Below, one piece after another: positions 11,260-22,532 of a DNA stretch of 64,000 bases (within the stretch, counting starts at the first letter, position 1; every line of letters begins with the position of its first letter). Position numbers and translations under genes: made by a program. Location of the stretch: the NCBI RefSeq assembly GCF_021018805.1, contig NW_026960611.1:558001-622000 (forward strand), written 5' to 3'. Source of the DNA: Prinia subflava (Eukaryota > Chordata > Aves > Passeriformes > Cisticolidae). The notes beneath the pieces were generated by a model, which saw only the letters and a list, made by a program, of their open reading frames with translations, ran no database searches and was not told the DNA's origin.

Positions 11260-12458
11260 ATGGAGAAGGAACTTCAAGCAGCAATGCAGCTTTTAGCAAC
11301 AATTGTCTCTAAAAGGGGTGAGAAAATAAACGTAACTGATATAGAGCATTTAACCCTATGGGCCAAGAAAAAAGGAAAGCTAAACCAGCCATCGCTTCTT
11401 TTTAGTGAAGCAGAATGGAAGGAAATAGGTGAATTATTATGGGACTGTGCTATTTCACAAGGAAAAAAAAGTAAGGTGGCAACAGATATGGGCGTGATTT
11501 GGAAAAAGGTGATAAATACCTTGCAAATTTTTGCCGCTGAACAGCGAGCAGCCCAAGCCTCCATCTGAGCTCTAGAGGGAGCAGTTCCCCCCCATCCAAT
11601 CAGGGAGTGCCTCCTTCCGAGCCAAAAGAGCTGAAAAAACCATCGAAAGTGGCAAGGTTTTTTGGTATAAATTCCACACATCCCGTGAAAGGGAATGCAG
11701 CTCCGGTGTGCTCCTCTTTACATGAAGTAATGAATACAGCAATGAGCCATGTGAGCCGATCACCGGAAGTGCTCTCATTGGCTCCCGGAGAGAATGAAAG
11801 CAAACAGGAAACGCCCCAGTTGCCAGGCTCACGGGGCGTGGTGAAAGATGAGGAGGCAGGCAGGGCTGAAGGCGGAGCGGGGCAGGCACAAGTGACGCAT
11901 CAGGGAGGCGGAGTTTGGGGCGGTGCCTTCCCTTCACCGGAAGACAAGCAGGTGTCACCAGCACATGTGACCAAAACAAACATGGTGGCCCCCATTGCTA
12001 CTTCCGGAAACGCGGACTCGTTCCCACACCCCCGTAGCCAGCACCAGCGCAGCCTGCCACCCATTCACAGGCAACCCATTGCCCCCTGCCAGAATCTGAT
12101 TCAGAAGGAGAAGGTCCTGAGCCCGACGTTCGTTGCACACCCTGGCCACCAGAAAAAGTACGACATTCAGATGAATTACAACAAATAATAACTAAACTCG
12201 CCGAGCTTTCTAATCTCCAGAGCCAACTTGAGCAGCAAGCAGTTGCAGCATCCAGATTTTCTCCACAAAAAAATGCACAATTTACCGGCTTTCCCTTCTC
12301 TGCAATCCAAGCAGGCATTGCCGCCTGCTGCCCAGCAGATGGCTCTGCCTGCCACCCAAACAGACCCAATTCAAAAACGCTGGGCTGGTGTTTTAAAAGA
12401 AGCTATTTTAGATGGTGATTTTAAAGCTGCTAATTCCATTGTCTGCCCAGTCATCATA
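11260..12458 (+). pseudogene. gag: ERV-C gag, N-terminal half (matrix to start of capsid)
   Basis: The ATG at 11260 opens a 102-codon matrix-like segment rich in Lys and Trp ('LWAKKKGKLNQPSLLF'), ended by a stop at 11566. After a frameshift the sequence continues as a Pro/Ser/Gly-rich linker (11607-12188). It then continues as an N-terminal capsid-like segment ('AGVLKEAILDGDFKAANS') up to the ERV-A1 insertion at 12459. The leader before it (10938-11259) contains a candidate splice donor, GAGGTAAGC, near 11217. Gag continues at 39262. It cannot make a complete protein. Confidence 0.75.
12453..12458. repeat. Target-site duplication of ERV-A1, left copy
   Basis: ATCATA, repeated exactly at 39256-39261. 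The first 16 bases of the A-type LTR follow directly. Confidence 0.8.
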
Positions 12459-12475
12459 TGTCAGAGTCTAGAACT
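12459..12475 (+). mobile_element. ERV-A1 5' LTR stub
   Basis: TGTCAGAGTCTAGAAC matches the start of the element's own 3' LTR at 28446 with one difference. The remaining ~790 bases of LTR, the primer site and the leader are deleted, so gag homology follows by about 12490. Confidence 0.75.
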
Positions 12476-12489
12476 GGGCAGACAACGGC

Positions 12490-15400
12490 AATCGAGCCGG
12501 CTCTCTAACAATGGATTTGCCTCGAAATTCCACAATGTAGAACCGAACTACTGTTCCAAACAGAATTTTGGAAAGAGGTGAACAAAAAACTATATGAAAA
12601 AGTCATAAGGAGAGATAAAGCAGATCTCAAATTATTGGCACCAGCAAGAGCACTGCTGGAAATAATATCACAGAATTCCAGGGAAGAATTAAAACTCCCG
12701 CGGCAGCAGAGAGGCAAAGAGGAATCAGATTCCCAGCCCACATGCTGACTGCAACCCCAGAAAAGGGAGGGGACGCTCAAAATCAGTCTCTAACAGTTTC
12801 CCAGACATCCCCACAATCTATAAGCCTGCCACAAACCTCCTCACCAACTCCAGGAAAATTACAGCTTCTCATTCATCCTGCTTTGTAGGAACACCTTGAT
12901 ATGATATTTTACGAAATCGAGTCCTCTGCACGCAAGTGTAAACCTAGGCAGAGGCATTTGAGTGCCCCAGAGTTCAAAACCCCATCCCCTACTCAGCACC
13001 CTACCCAGCACCCCTGCAAGGACAGCGAGGCAGGCGGCTTGAGGCCGTGCCGCACTGCTCTCCCCATTCCCCACTGCAAAATGGCAAGGGAAAGAGGGGA
13101 AAGGGCAGATGGAATGCCAGCCGGGCCACCAGGGCCTGGGGGGAACACACAGCGCAGGGGAGGGCGGTCCGCAGACACCCTGCACTGGGAAGGAAATATT
13201 AGCAGGGAAGAGGGGTTGGAAACAGAGAGTGAAGAAATAGAATCGGGAGAAGGCGAGCACTCACAGTTGCCTTTGAATTGATCAGAGCAAGAAAGTGAGG
13301 AGAACGAATCGTTTCTGGGTGATTTTCATGAAATCAGACTTACACCAAGAAACACAGGGCAGGTTCAGTGGCCGTGCGTGCTCACACAGCTCAGAGCTGA
13401 TGCGAAAGAGGCGGCGGGCGCTGCCGCTGTGCCAGGGGAAGACGGGACAGGTCCCAAGCAGAGCGATCTCCTCCATGCACAGCATGGCTGGAGGAGGCTG
13501 GATTGGGTGGCGCCACCCGAACGTTGGCACAGCCCGCTGCACTCGCCGTGCGGCCGGTAACAGAGGCTGCTGCCTCCCCAGCAGGGAGGCAGAAACGGGG
13601 CCTCGCCTCGCCAGCGCGCATGGAGGGACGGAAACTGACCCATGTCACCGCGCGAGCAAAAGGAGGCGGGACAGGAGGCGCGGTCGCGATGGGTGGATGA
13701 GCGAAAAAAGTGGTTTTTACTTAACTTCCCCACAGTCCCCACACACACCCTATCACTGCTCTCGAGAAGGCTGAAACTACTGATCCATCCTACTGAGGAG
13801 GAAGACATGGATCTCCCTTTTTTTTTTTTTTTTTGAGGCTTGTCCCCTTGCCACTATACGCGTTCCCCGGGAAAGCGGCGCGGGGAGTCCAACACAGACC
13901 CCGCCTCCATGTCCCTTCAGCTCTCACCCCTCCAAACATCGAACATGGAGGGACAAAGCGCTGCTCCTCCCCCCCCCCCTTCCCCCACAGCGGGACAGGG
14001 AGAGACGAAGGGGAAGGCAGCGGAGGAATCACAGGCAGAGGTCACCGAGGGCAGGAGAGCGAGAGCGCGGGGCGGACCAGCCGAGCCAAACCAAGCCGTG
14101 AGGAGCAGTTGGGGGACGCCCTGCGCTGGGGGGACGCCGCGCTCGTCTGTGGTGAGGGCAGGACACATGGTGATGACGCGACCGTGGAAAGTGAGGCAGG
14201 GACCGGGGCCACCAGTCCAGCACAAGCGGCAGGGATGCAGGAAGCGCGGGCGCTGGAGGGATTTGTAAGGAGCCCCAGAGCAGATCAGGTCAGGGCGGAC
14301 TCCGGGAGAGTGCGTCTCCTCGGGCTCTGCCACGCCAACGCAGGCGGACAGGGGAGAGGCGGGGCCAGGGTGGGATTTCCCTCTGGGCACCGCCCCCCCT
14401 CCCCACCCCCTCGCAGCAAACGCAAGCAGCGTTCCACCCATTCCCTCTCATCACAGCAGTGCTCAGACAGCAGGACTCTCCCGCAGCAATGCCAAGGCAT
14501 TGAAATAATTAAAGCAAAACAGAAAATACGCTCTCAGCACCCAGCCAGCGCTAAGCGAGTGACACAATTGCAAAATTGCAGCTTTTTAAAGCATGCTTCA
14601 CAAGGATTGTAGTTCTCCCATCCTCAGCAAGGAAAGGGGGAAGATGATGTTGCATGACGGCAACGCACAGCATTTAAGACATAAAAAACATGCAGCAACA
14701 CCCAAAAACTGCAGTGATCAGGGCAAAGAATTTTTCACAAACTTGCCCATTGTATCACAACATTGGCAAGGAGTTGGCCATGCCAGGGACCCCTCAATGT
14801 TTTTATCAACCCCAAATCCCTCAGTTCAATCAGAACGGCCTGGCCAGCCAGGCAAACAAATGCTGAACCCAGCCGGCTCAGCGACAGTGCCACGCATGGC
14901 GGAACAGCAACATTGCAATGGATATCCAGGCGGATTGCACAGCTCCAACAACAAAAACAAAAACAACAACGAAGAAAGCTTTCATCAGCTCCCGAAGACA
15001 ACAAAGTTCAAGATATTCTAGCTCAGAAACAGCAGCAAATATTCACCGTTGGTGACAGCAAGTCAGTTCAAACTCCACATGATTTTTGGACTGCAGCACA
15101 AACTTCTTTTTCCACTCAATCACAATCATCTTTATTTTCAAAAGATTTTTTAAAGCAATTATTTTTTCAGTTGAAAGACTGTGCTCTGGAATTTTATCTG
15201 AATTTAGCAATGCATTTCCCTCAATTACCCCTTCCAGCATAAGGTAGCCACACCCTTTCTGAATCCTCTGCAAATAATCCCTACACATTTATACCAAGGT
15301 AACCTGCTGGGTCAGCGGCAATTTCAGCCGTGATTTCCCTTCACCGTGCCACACAAGTATTATGTGCAGCACAGAGAAAGTAATTCCCCAGTCCTCATAT

Positions 15401-16173
15401 AGGAGGGGGAAAAATGATTTACAATATCCACTCCTCATCCAGGAGAGGGAGAAAAGTCAGAAATGCAAAAAAAAACAGAAATGTCAGCAAGCTCCAAAAT
15501 GGAAGAAACAGCATCATGGCAACAGCAATTGAATCACATTCCTGCAAATTCACAGGATAAAAGAATTATAACAGACTGCAAAGAAATCAAAAAGAAAACA
15601 TTGAAAGAAAAGAGCTTGGATATAGTGAAGCATGGAAAGTATCGTGTTACCAATGACTTATGATCTACAGGATGCAAACCCAAGATGGGAGCAATCAGAC
15701 CATGATGTGCTCAGAGACTGGAGAAAAGTGATGAGAGAAAATGGTTTAAAATCTCTGTACTTCAAACAGTTTTTGAAGGAATGCTAAATGGAGGAAAGCC
15801 TTCGAGGAACTGAGGAACAGATACCAAGGAGGAGTGAATGCAACTCTTGCCATGTTGCAGATGGCAGGGGGCATGCCACATGACAGACCCAAAATTCAAG
15901 CCAGGGACTTGCCACAAGAGGTGCTAGCAGACATCAGAAATACAGCACAAAAAACAATTTTGCAAGTTCCATCGACTGAAACACCTGAAAACATTTATAC
16001 AATAATCCAGCAAGGACCTTCAGAGTCTTTCATGTCATTCTCCAATTGTCTCAAAAAGGCAATGAACAGGCAAGTGAACAATGAAATAGCAACGCTATGC
16101 CTGCTTCAATTCCTTGCATTTGGGAATGCCAACGCAGAATGCAGATGCATCATCAATGCAATGCCTGGTCGAC
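12490..16173 (+). pseudogene. gag: ERV-A1 gag remnant
   Basis: It is collinear with the intact gag of ERV-A3. A matrix-like start (12510-12680) is followed by a GC-rich, proline/arginine-rich middle (12960-14480), a degenerate Gln/Ser-rich part, and a capsid segment open at 15834-16199. That capsid segment keeps the major homology region ('IIQQGPSESFMSF'). Many frameshifts are present. ERV-A2 interrupts it at 16174 and it resumes at 24846. Long open frames on either strand of the GC-rich middle (for example 13833-14612 +) are composition effects. Confidence 0.8.
16168..16173. repeat. Target-site duplication of ERV-A2, left copy
   Basis: GTCGAC, repeated exactly at 24840-24845 on the other side of ERV-A2. 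Confidence 0.9.
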
Positions 16174-16984
16174 TGTTGGAGTCCAGAGGATCCCTCTGAC
16201 AGCCCTGGAGAATAAGGGGGCTGTACAGGGGGGTCTGGGATCTGTACAGGGGGGTCAGCCAGCCTCCCACAGAGCCCAGAAGGACTCTGATTCGAGCTTC
16301 TATCCATGGAAGTGAATGCTCACATGAAGAAAGAATCACAAATCCTAAGAATTTGAAATAAGTAGTGGATGGTTTGTTGTAGAATGTAAATATAGAAATT
16401 AGGATTCTTAGCATATGGGGCTGAAGAGACAAGATGGAGGAATTGGGGAGTGGCCCCTGTCTTCCTTGTTCTTGTTCTCGTCCCCCATCTTGTGCTGAGT
16501 TGGGTTTTAGAGATTGGTTTAGAGTAGAACTGACATGTTAGTATAGGTAATAGGCATTGGCAAAATTTTGTAAATAAAAAATACGTCTCGGACAGTGGTT
16601 GGGTCAAGGGAACTGTACATAAGGTACGGGGCTCTCTGATCCGCCCAGTCTGCCGCGTGTCCTGCTCTGCTGAAGATGCCTTGCAGAGCTGAGAAAGAAC
16701 TAAGATAAGGTACCCTGCCAGGGAGGCCTGGCAGAGCTGTAAAAAGACTGAGATAATGAAAAATAAACAACCTTGGAAATGGATACCGGCGGACTCAGTT
16801 TGTCGTCTCTGCCTCTGGCTTCAGTGTGTAACACCCAGGGCAAAGAGAAGACAGAAAACCGTATTACCTCTGGGAACAGCAACCCAGGGGAAACTCCCAG
16901 GGAACAGCAACCCTGGGACGACCCTTATTACCTTGTGGGCCAGCAACCCCAAGGAAAAATCTCAGGGAAAAAGCAACCTTGAGA
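16174..16984 (+). mobile_element. ERV-A2 5' LTR
   Basis: It starts TGTTGGAGTCC and ends CCTTGAGA. U3 holds two adjacent copies of a ~20-base G-rich unit (16215-16260). AATAAA is at 16762-16767, so the hairpin array near the end lies in U5. It corresponds base for base, as far as I can read, to 24029-24839. Confidence 0.95.
16867..16984 (+). other. U5 four-hairpin array, ERV-A2 5' LTR
   Basis: Hairpins lie at 16867-16890, 16895-16918, 16931-16954 and 16960-16984. Arms are CCTCTGGG/CCCAGGGG, TCCCAGGG/CCCTGGGA, CCTTGTGGG/CCCCAAGG (one bulge) and TCTCAGGG/CCTTGAGA (one wobble). The first two loops are AACAGCAA. The array ends two bases before the primer-binding site and is repeated at 24722-24839. 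Confidence 0.8.
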
Positions 16985-16986
16985 AG

Positions 16987-17004
16987 TGGCGCCCGAACTT
17001 ATCC
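16987..17004 (+). other. ERV-A2 primer-binding site
   Basis: TGGCGCCCGAAC, two bases after the LTR, matches the 3' end of a tRNA-Lys type primer over 12 bases and then diverges. Confidence 0.7.
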
Positions 17005-17190
17005 GAACAGCCACGGACCCTCAGAAGAAGACAAAAACTCTACCCTTAGAAGATAAGAACAGACTCAGCAGTTGCCGACTTTGAAACGTCAGCCGGACAG
17101 ACGAGGACCCAGGGCCCAGGGCCAGCGTCACCCTACAGCTGCAGGACAGCAGGGACAACACCGGTTCAAGTTCCACAGCCAGCAAAGACT

Positions 17191-17205
17191 TCACCTAGGT
17201 GAGAC
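17191..17205 (+). promoter_or_regulatory. Candidate splice donor before gag
   Basis: CCTAG/GTGAGACC is conserved at the same place in ERV-A3 (minus strand, 38251-38261). It lies just upstream of where gag starts, as expected for the donor of a spliced env message. Confidence 0.55.
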
Positions 17206-17319
17206 CGGTCAAAAACCCAGAACACGGGGGGAATGCATTCCAGAAATAGCTACGTATCTTATCAACTTGGCAAAGCATCACTGCTGCATAACTTGCAGCT
17301 TTAATTAACAAAGAGCCAG

Positions 17320-20300
17320 CAGCTCTCTAATAATCAGTTTGCCTCGAGATCCCAAATGCAGATCGGAACTAAAGTTCCAGACAGAATTTTGGAAAGAGGT
17401 GAACAAAGAACAAAAAAACTATATCAAAAAGCAATAAGGAGAGATAAAGAAGCTCTCAAATTATTGGCAAGAGCACTGCTGCAAATGATATTACACAAAA
17501 TTCCGGGGAAGAATTAAAACTCCCACGGCAACAGAGAGGCAAAGGGGAATTAGATTCCCAGCCCTCTAAGCAAGTAAGCCCATATGTCGACCGCAACCCC
17601 AGAAAGGGAGGGGACGCTCAAAAGCATTCCCTAACAGCTCCTCGGGCATCCCCCACTCCGCACCCTACCCCGCACCCCGGGAAGGACACTGAGGCGGGCG
17701 GCGCGCGGCCGTGCGGTGCAGTTCCCCCATCCCCCACTGCAAAACAGCACGGGAAAGAGGGGAAAGGGCACAAGGAATGCCAGCCGTGCCGCCAGGGCGG
17801 GGGGAGAACAGAACGCGCGGGGGAGGGCGGCCCGCAGACGCCCTGCGCTGGGAAGGAAACAGCCGAGAAGAGGGGTTGGAAACAGGGCAGGTTTAGTGGC
17901 CGTGCTTGCTCGCACAACTCAGAGCTGGAGCGAAAGTGGCGGTGGGCGGTGCCGCCGTGCAGGGGGAAGACGGGACAGGTGGCAGAGGCTGCTGCCTCCC
18001 CAGCAGGGAGGCGGAGACGGGGCAGTGCCGCGGCAGCGCGCGTGGAGGGACGGAAACAGACCCATGTCACCGCGCGAGCAAAAGGAGGCTGGTCCCCTCT
18101 GCCCCCCAGCCACGACCCGCGTTCCCCGGGAAGGAGGCGCGGGGAGTCCAACACAGACCCCGCCTCCATGTCCCCAAAGCTCCCTCCCTCCAAACATCGA
18201 ACACGGAGGGACGAAGCACTGCCCCCCCCCCCGTTCCCCCCCCACACAGCGGAACAGGGAGAGACGAAGGGGAAAAAGTACAGAGATCGCAGGCAGCGGT
18301 CACCGAGCGCGGGGATGCGGAAACGCGGGCAGGGCGCACGCTGATGTCGCGGACGGTGAAAATCGAGCAGTGACTGGGGGCACCACTCTAGCACAAGCTG
18401 CGGGGATGCAGGAAGCACGAGCGCCGGCGGCATTTGTAAGGGCCGCCAGCGCAGATCAGGGCGGGGCGGACCCCGGGAGAGAGCAGACAGAGTGCGTCTT
18501 TTCGGGCTTTGCCACGCCAAGTCAGGCAGAGAAGGGGCATGGCCACGTCGGAGGCGTTTCGTTCCACGCCCCCATGCCGGTGCAGACAGGGGCAAAGCGG
18601 GGCCAGGGTGGGATCTCCCTCTAGGCACCCTCCCCCTGCCCCACCCCCTTGCAGCAACTGCAAGCAGCGTTCGGCCCATTCCCTCCCACAGCAGCAGTGC
18701 TCAGGCAGCGGGAGCTCTCGCAGCAACCCCGGTGCACAACCAAAATTAAAAGCAATTATGCAGCAATGCCAAGGCATTGAAATTATTAAAACTACACAGC
18801 AAATATGCTGGCAGCACCCAGCCGGTGCTTCGCAAGTGACAAAATTGTGAAAGTGCAGCTTTTTAAAGCATGCTTCACAAGAATTGTAAGTCCCCATCCT
18901 CAGAAAGGAGAGGGGGAAGATGATGTTGCATGATGGCAACGTATCACATTTAAGATTTATAAGAAACACGCAGCAACACGCAAAAGCTGCAGTTATCAGG
19001 GCAAAGAATTTTTCATAAATATGCCCGTTGTATCACAACATTGGCACGGATTGGCCGTGCCAGGGACCCCTCAATATTTTTTTTATCAAGCCCAAATCCC
19101 TCAGCTCAGTCAGAACGGCCTGGCCAGCCGGACAAGCTGAAACTGAACCCAGCCGGTTCAGCATCACCACCATGCATGGTGGAACAGAAGCATTGCAACA
19201 ATTTCTAAGCAGATTGCACAGCTTCAACAACAAAAATAGTAGCAAAGGAAGCTTCCATTAACTCCTGAAGACAACAAAGTTCAAAATATGCTAGCTCAGA
19301 AACAGCAGCAAATATTCACCGTTGGTGACAGCAAGTCAGTTCAAACTCCACATGATTTTTGGACTGTAGCTCAAGCTTCTTTTGCCACTCAATCACAATC
19401 ATCTTTATTTTCAAAAGATTTTTTTTATATATAAGAAAAAGCAATTATTTCTTCAGTTGAAAGACTGTGCTCGAATTTTATCCGAATTTAGCAATGCATT
19501 TCCCTCAGTTACCCCTTCCAGCATAAGGTAGTCACACCCTTTCTGAATCCTCTGCAGACAATTTCTACACATTTATATCAAGGCTACCTGCTGGGTCAGC
19601 GGCAAGTTCAGCCGTGATTTCCCTTCACCGTGCTACACAGGTATAATGTGCAGTACAGAGAAAGTAATTCCCCAGTCCTCATATAGGAGGGGGAAAATGA
19701 TTCACAATATCCACTCCTCATCCAGGAGAAGGAGAAAAGTTAGAAATGTTAGCAAGCTCCAAAATGGAAGAAAGAGCATCATGGTAACAGCAGCTGAATC
19801 ACATTCCTGCAAATTTACAGAATGAAAGAATTATAACAGACTGTAAAGAAATCAAGAAGAGAACATTGAAAGAGAAGAACTGTGATATAGTGAGACATGG
19901 AAAGTATTGTGTTACCAACTACTTATGATCTACAGGATGCAAACTCGAGATAGGGACAATTGAATCACGAGGTGCTCAGAGACTGAAAGAAAGAGATGCG
20001 AGAAAATAGTTTGAAATTTCTGTACTTCAAACAGTTTTTGAAGGAATGCTAAATGGAGGAAAGCCCTTGACGAACTAAAGAACAAATAGCAAGGAGTGAA
20101 TGCAACCCTCACCATGTTGCAGGTGGCAGGGGACATATCACATGACAGAGCCAAAATCCAAGCCAGGGATTTGTCACAACAGGTGCCAGCAGACATCAGA
20201 AATACATCACAAAAAACAATTTTGTAAGTTCCATCGATTGAGACACCTGAAAACATTTGTACACACATATATATATATATACATATATAATAATCCAGCA

Positions 20301-20760
20301 AGGACCTTCAGAGTCTTTCATGTCATTCCCTGGTTGTTTCACCAAGACAATGAACAGGCAAGTAAACAATGAAATAGCAAAGCTACACCTGCTTCAATTC
20401 CTTGCGTTTGGAAATGCCAACGCAGAATGCAGATGCATCATCAATGCAATGCCTGGTCGATCGTCTCAGGCAGAGATGGTGAAGGCAGAGATGGTAGAGG
20501 CATGCAGTGAAATGGACACACCTCAGCACAGCACATCAGTGCAGGCAGGCATCTGAAGAAACCAGCTTGAAAGGATCCTCCAAGTCCGGGATGAAGGAAT
20601 TCTCACAGCACTTCAACAAGTGATTCAACAGAACAGCATGTGAACATTGTAAGAAAAGATCAGAAGAAGAAAATACAATCATTTGTCCCTTTGTTGTGAA
20701 GCAATCCGTCATTGTGTGAGAAAGACAAAATGTGAGAAAGGGACATCCTATCATAAAGAA
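17320..20760 (+). pseudogene. gag: ERV-A2 gag remnant
   Basis: Collinear with ERV-A1 and A3 gag: a matrix-like start (17330-17480), a GC- and CpG-rich proline-rich middle (17600-18750), a Gln-rich segment, then a capsid segment with the major homology region at about 20290-20360 ('IIQQGPSESFMSF'). Frames are broken throughout, and the start codon seen in A3 is replaced by ACG. An AT-dinucleotide microsatellite sits at 20262-20290. The 353-codon antisense frame 18679-17618 is not considered a gene. The retained RNA may matter for packaging, but that is inference. Confidence 0.8.
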
Positions 20761-22532
20761 GAAAAATAGAAAATGAAATGAAAATGAGCTTTTAGCCAGA
20801 ATTATTCATTGTGTGTTAATTTGAGTTATGTTTCCACATTTCACTGTTGTTGAAATTCTTGTGTAGTTTGGTTTGAGTTTAAGTTACATATTGTTAAATA
20901 TATAATTCTAAAGTTTATTTCAGGTTTGGGCCCTGATGAGTTTACATTAAGTTTGTATTTGAGTTTCATGAGGTTTAATTAGTAATTAATTTATATTTTA
21001 TTGATTTATTATATATGGATTTTATAAGGTTACTGCAAGTTGTAGATTTTTTATCAAGATTTATTTGTGTTGAATTCAAGTGTTGGTTGATTTAAAAAGT
21101 GATTTACAGTTTATAGAAGACATGTTTGTTTAATTTGCAAAGTTTAGTTATTTGTTTTTCTTCAACAAAGAAACAGTTTCAACTGAAATGATGATGATGG
21201 AACGTTGATAAATAAGATTTGAGGAGAAGATACAATTTGTTAGATTCCTGATTTTATTGTTGGTTGTGAATTGTTTCAGTCTTTTGTGTTTCATTTTAAA
21301 TTAACAAGGGTATAAGAGCTTTGAAATGCGGTTTAACATGTTAAGTATTGATACATTGATTATATAGTATGAAAATATATATAAAAATTGATAGTACTTG
21401 TAAGTTGATATTACAGTTAAGCTTTTATGCTTTGTCATTTATTTATAGGATTTTTCAAAAGGCATTTGTAATTTTGAATTTTTTCCATTTGTTTTTTAAA
21501 CATTTAAGTATTTTGTAAATGCTGTTATTGAAAAATGTAGTTGTATTATTAAGTGCAAGTCAGAATTTTTTCTTAAGTTTCATTTTAAGTATATAGTTTG
21601 TCTCTTTTGTAATCGATTTTGTATGTTTTATGCAATATTTTAGCATGTCCTTTTGAAGTTTCATTTGATTCTTTTAACTGTGTTATGCATTCGCTTGAAA
21701 TGAAATTTTAGGCTTGTTTTGGTGCCTCTTGTGTGAGCAGAGACATTGCATTTCAGTTTGTTAAACCTTTAAGTGTTTTTCAGAAGGTCTTGAAGAGAGA
21801 TACCTGAAGCATCATTGATGATTTTTCCATCAGCTGTTGATCCTGTAATTGTTCCAATTGGTATTCAACCGTTTTCAAGAAAAGTTCCAGAAAAGATGAG
21901 TTCCTGAGTGATCTGATCAATTTTTAATCTTAAATTTTAAATGTCTCTTTTATGTAAAAATGTTATAACAGTTTGTTGTATTTTAGGCATTTGATGCTCA
22001 TTGTTGTTAGAGGATTTATTTGGAGAATGTGCTAAAGAGCATCACTCCAACTTGAAGTTTGAGTTCTGGCCAAACTCTGATTTTAACTTGGACGGATGCT
22101 GTTTGCCAACAAAGCCCAGAGATTTCTGCTCCAAAAAATAATATGCAAGTTATTTTGACTTGGCAATTTGATCTTATTAATATAACAGCTGAATCAACTT
22201 TGACGTGCGACCTGATGTCTTACCCGGGAAAGAACATCGGGATCTCCGTTGAAGGAAAGTGTTTCAGCAGTTTGCAGTCTCTGAGGTGATGGCACAAATG
22301 ATTTGATAATCACTTTCATTTTCATTGGTATACCGAATTTTTCCTTTGTGTTGAGCATTTCTTTATAGAAGTCTTTTGTTATGCTTTATAGTACTCATGT
22401 CATGTTTTATATCTCCAAAAAATTGAAATAACCTTCATGATGCAAAAGGAGAGGGGAGGAATGCTGAGTGTAAATTTAAGCAGAATGTTGAGGAAAAAAA
22501 TAGTACGTTTTAAACTTTTGATAAGTTCTTTT
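20761..22532 (+). other. T-rich noncoding block replacing pro-pol (ERV-A2)
   Basis: About 1.8 kb with strong T bias on the plus strand and many stops, without any protease, RT or RNase H motif. The same block, in the same place and about 90% similar by eye, is in ERV-A1 (25140-26930). Its origin is not recognised. It could be badly decayed pol or acquired sequence. Confidence 0.7.

Noticed and set aside
13815..13834. T run as a polyA tail of a reversed retroposon
   Set aside because: No target duplication or recognisable retroposon body adjoins it, and gag homology continues on both sides.
13833..14612. 259-codon open frame
   Set aside because: Same GC-rich gag segment in ERV-A1. There is no recognisable domain and the frame is not the one aligned with gag.
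17618..18679. 353-codon antisense open frame, with a 302-codon sense frame opposite
   Set aside because: Both lie in the GC- and CpG-rich proline-rich part of a broken gag, where stop codons are rare by composition. The sense strand aligns in order with ERV-A3 gag.
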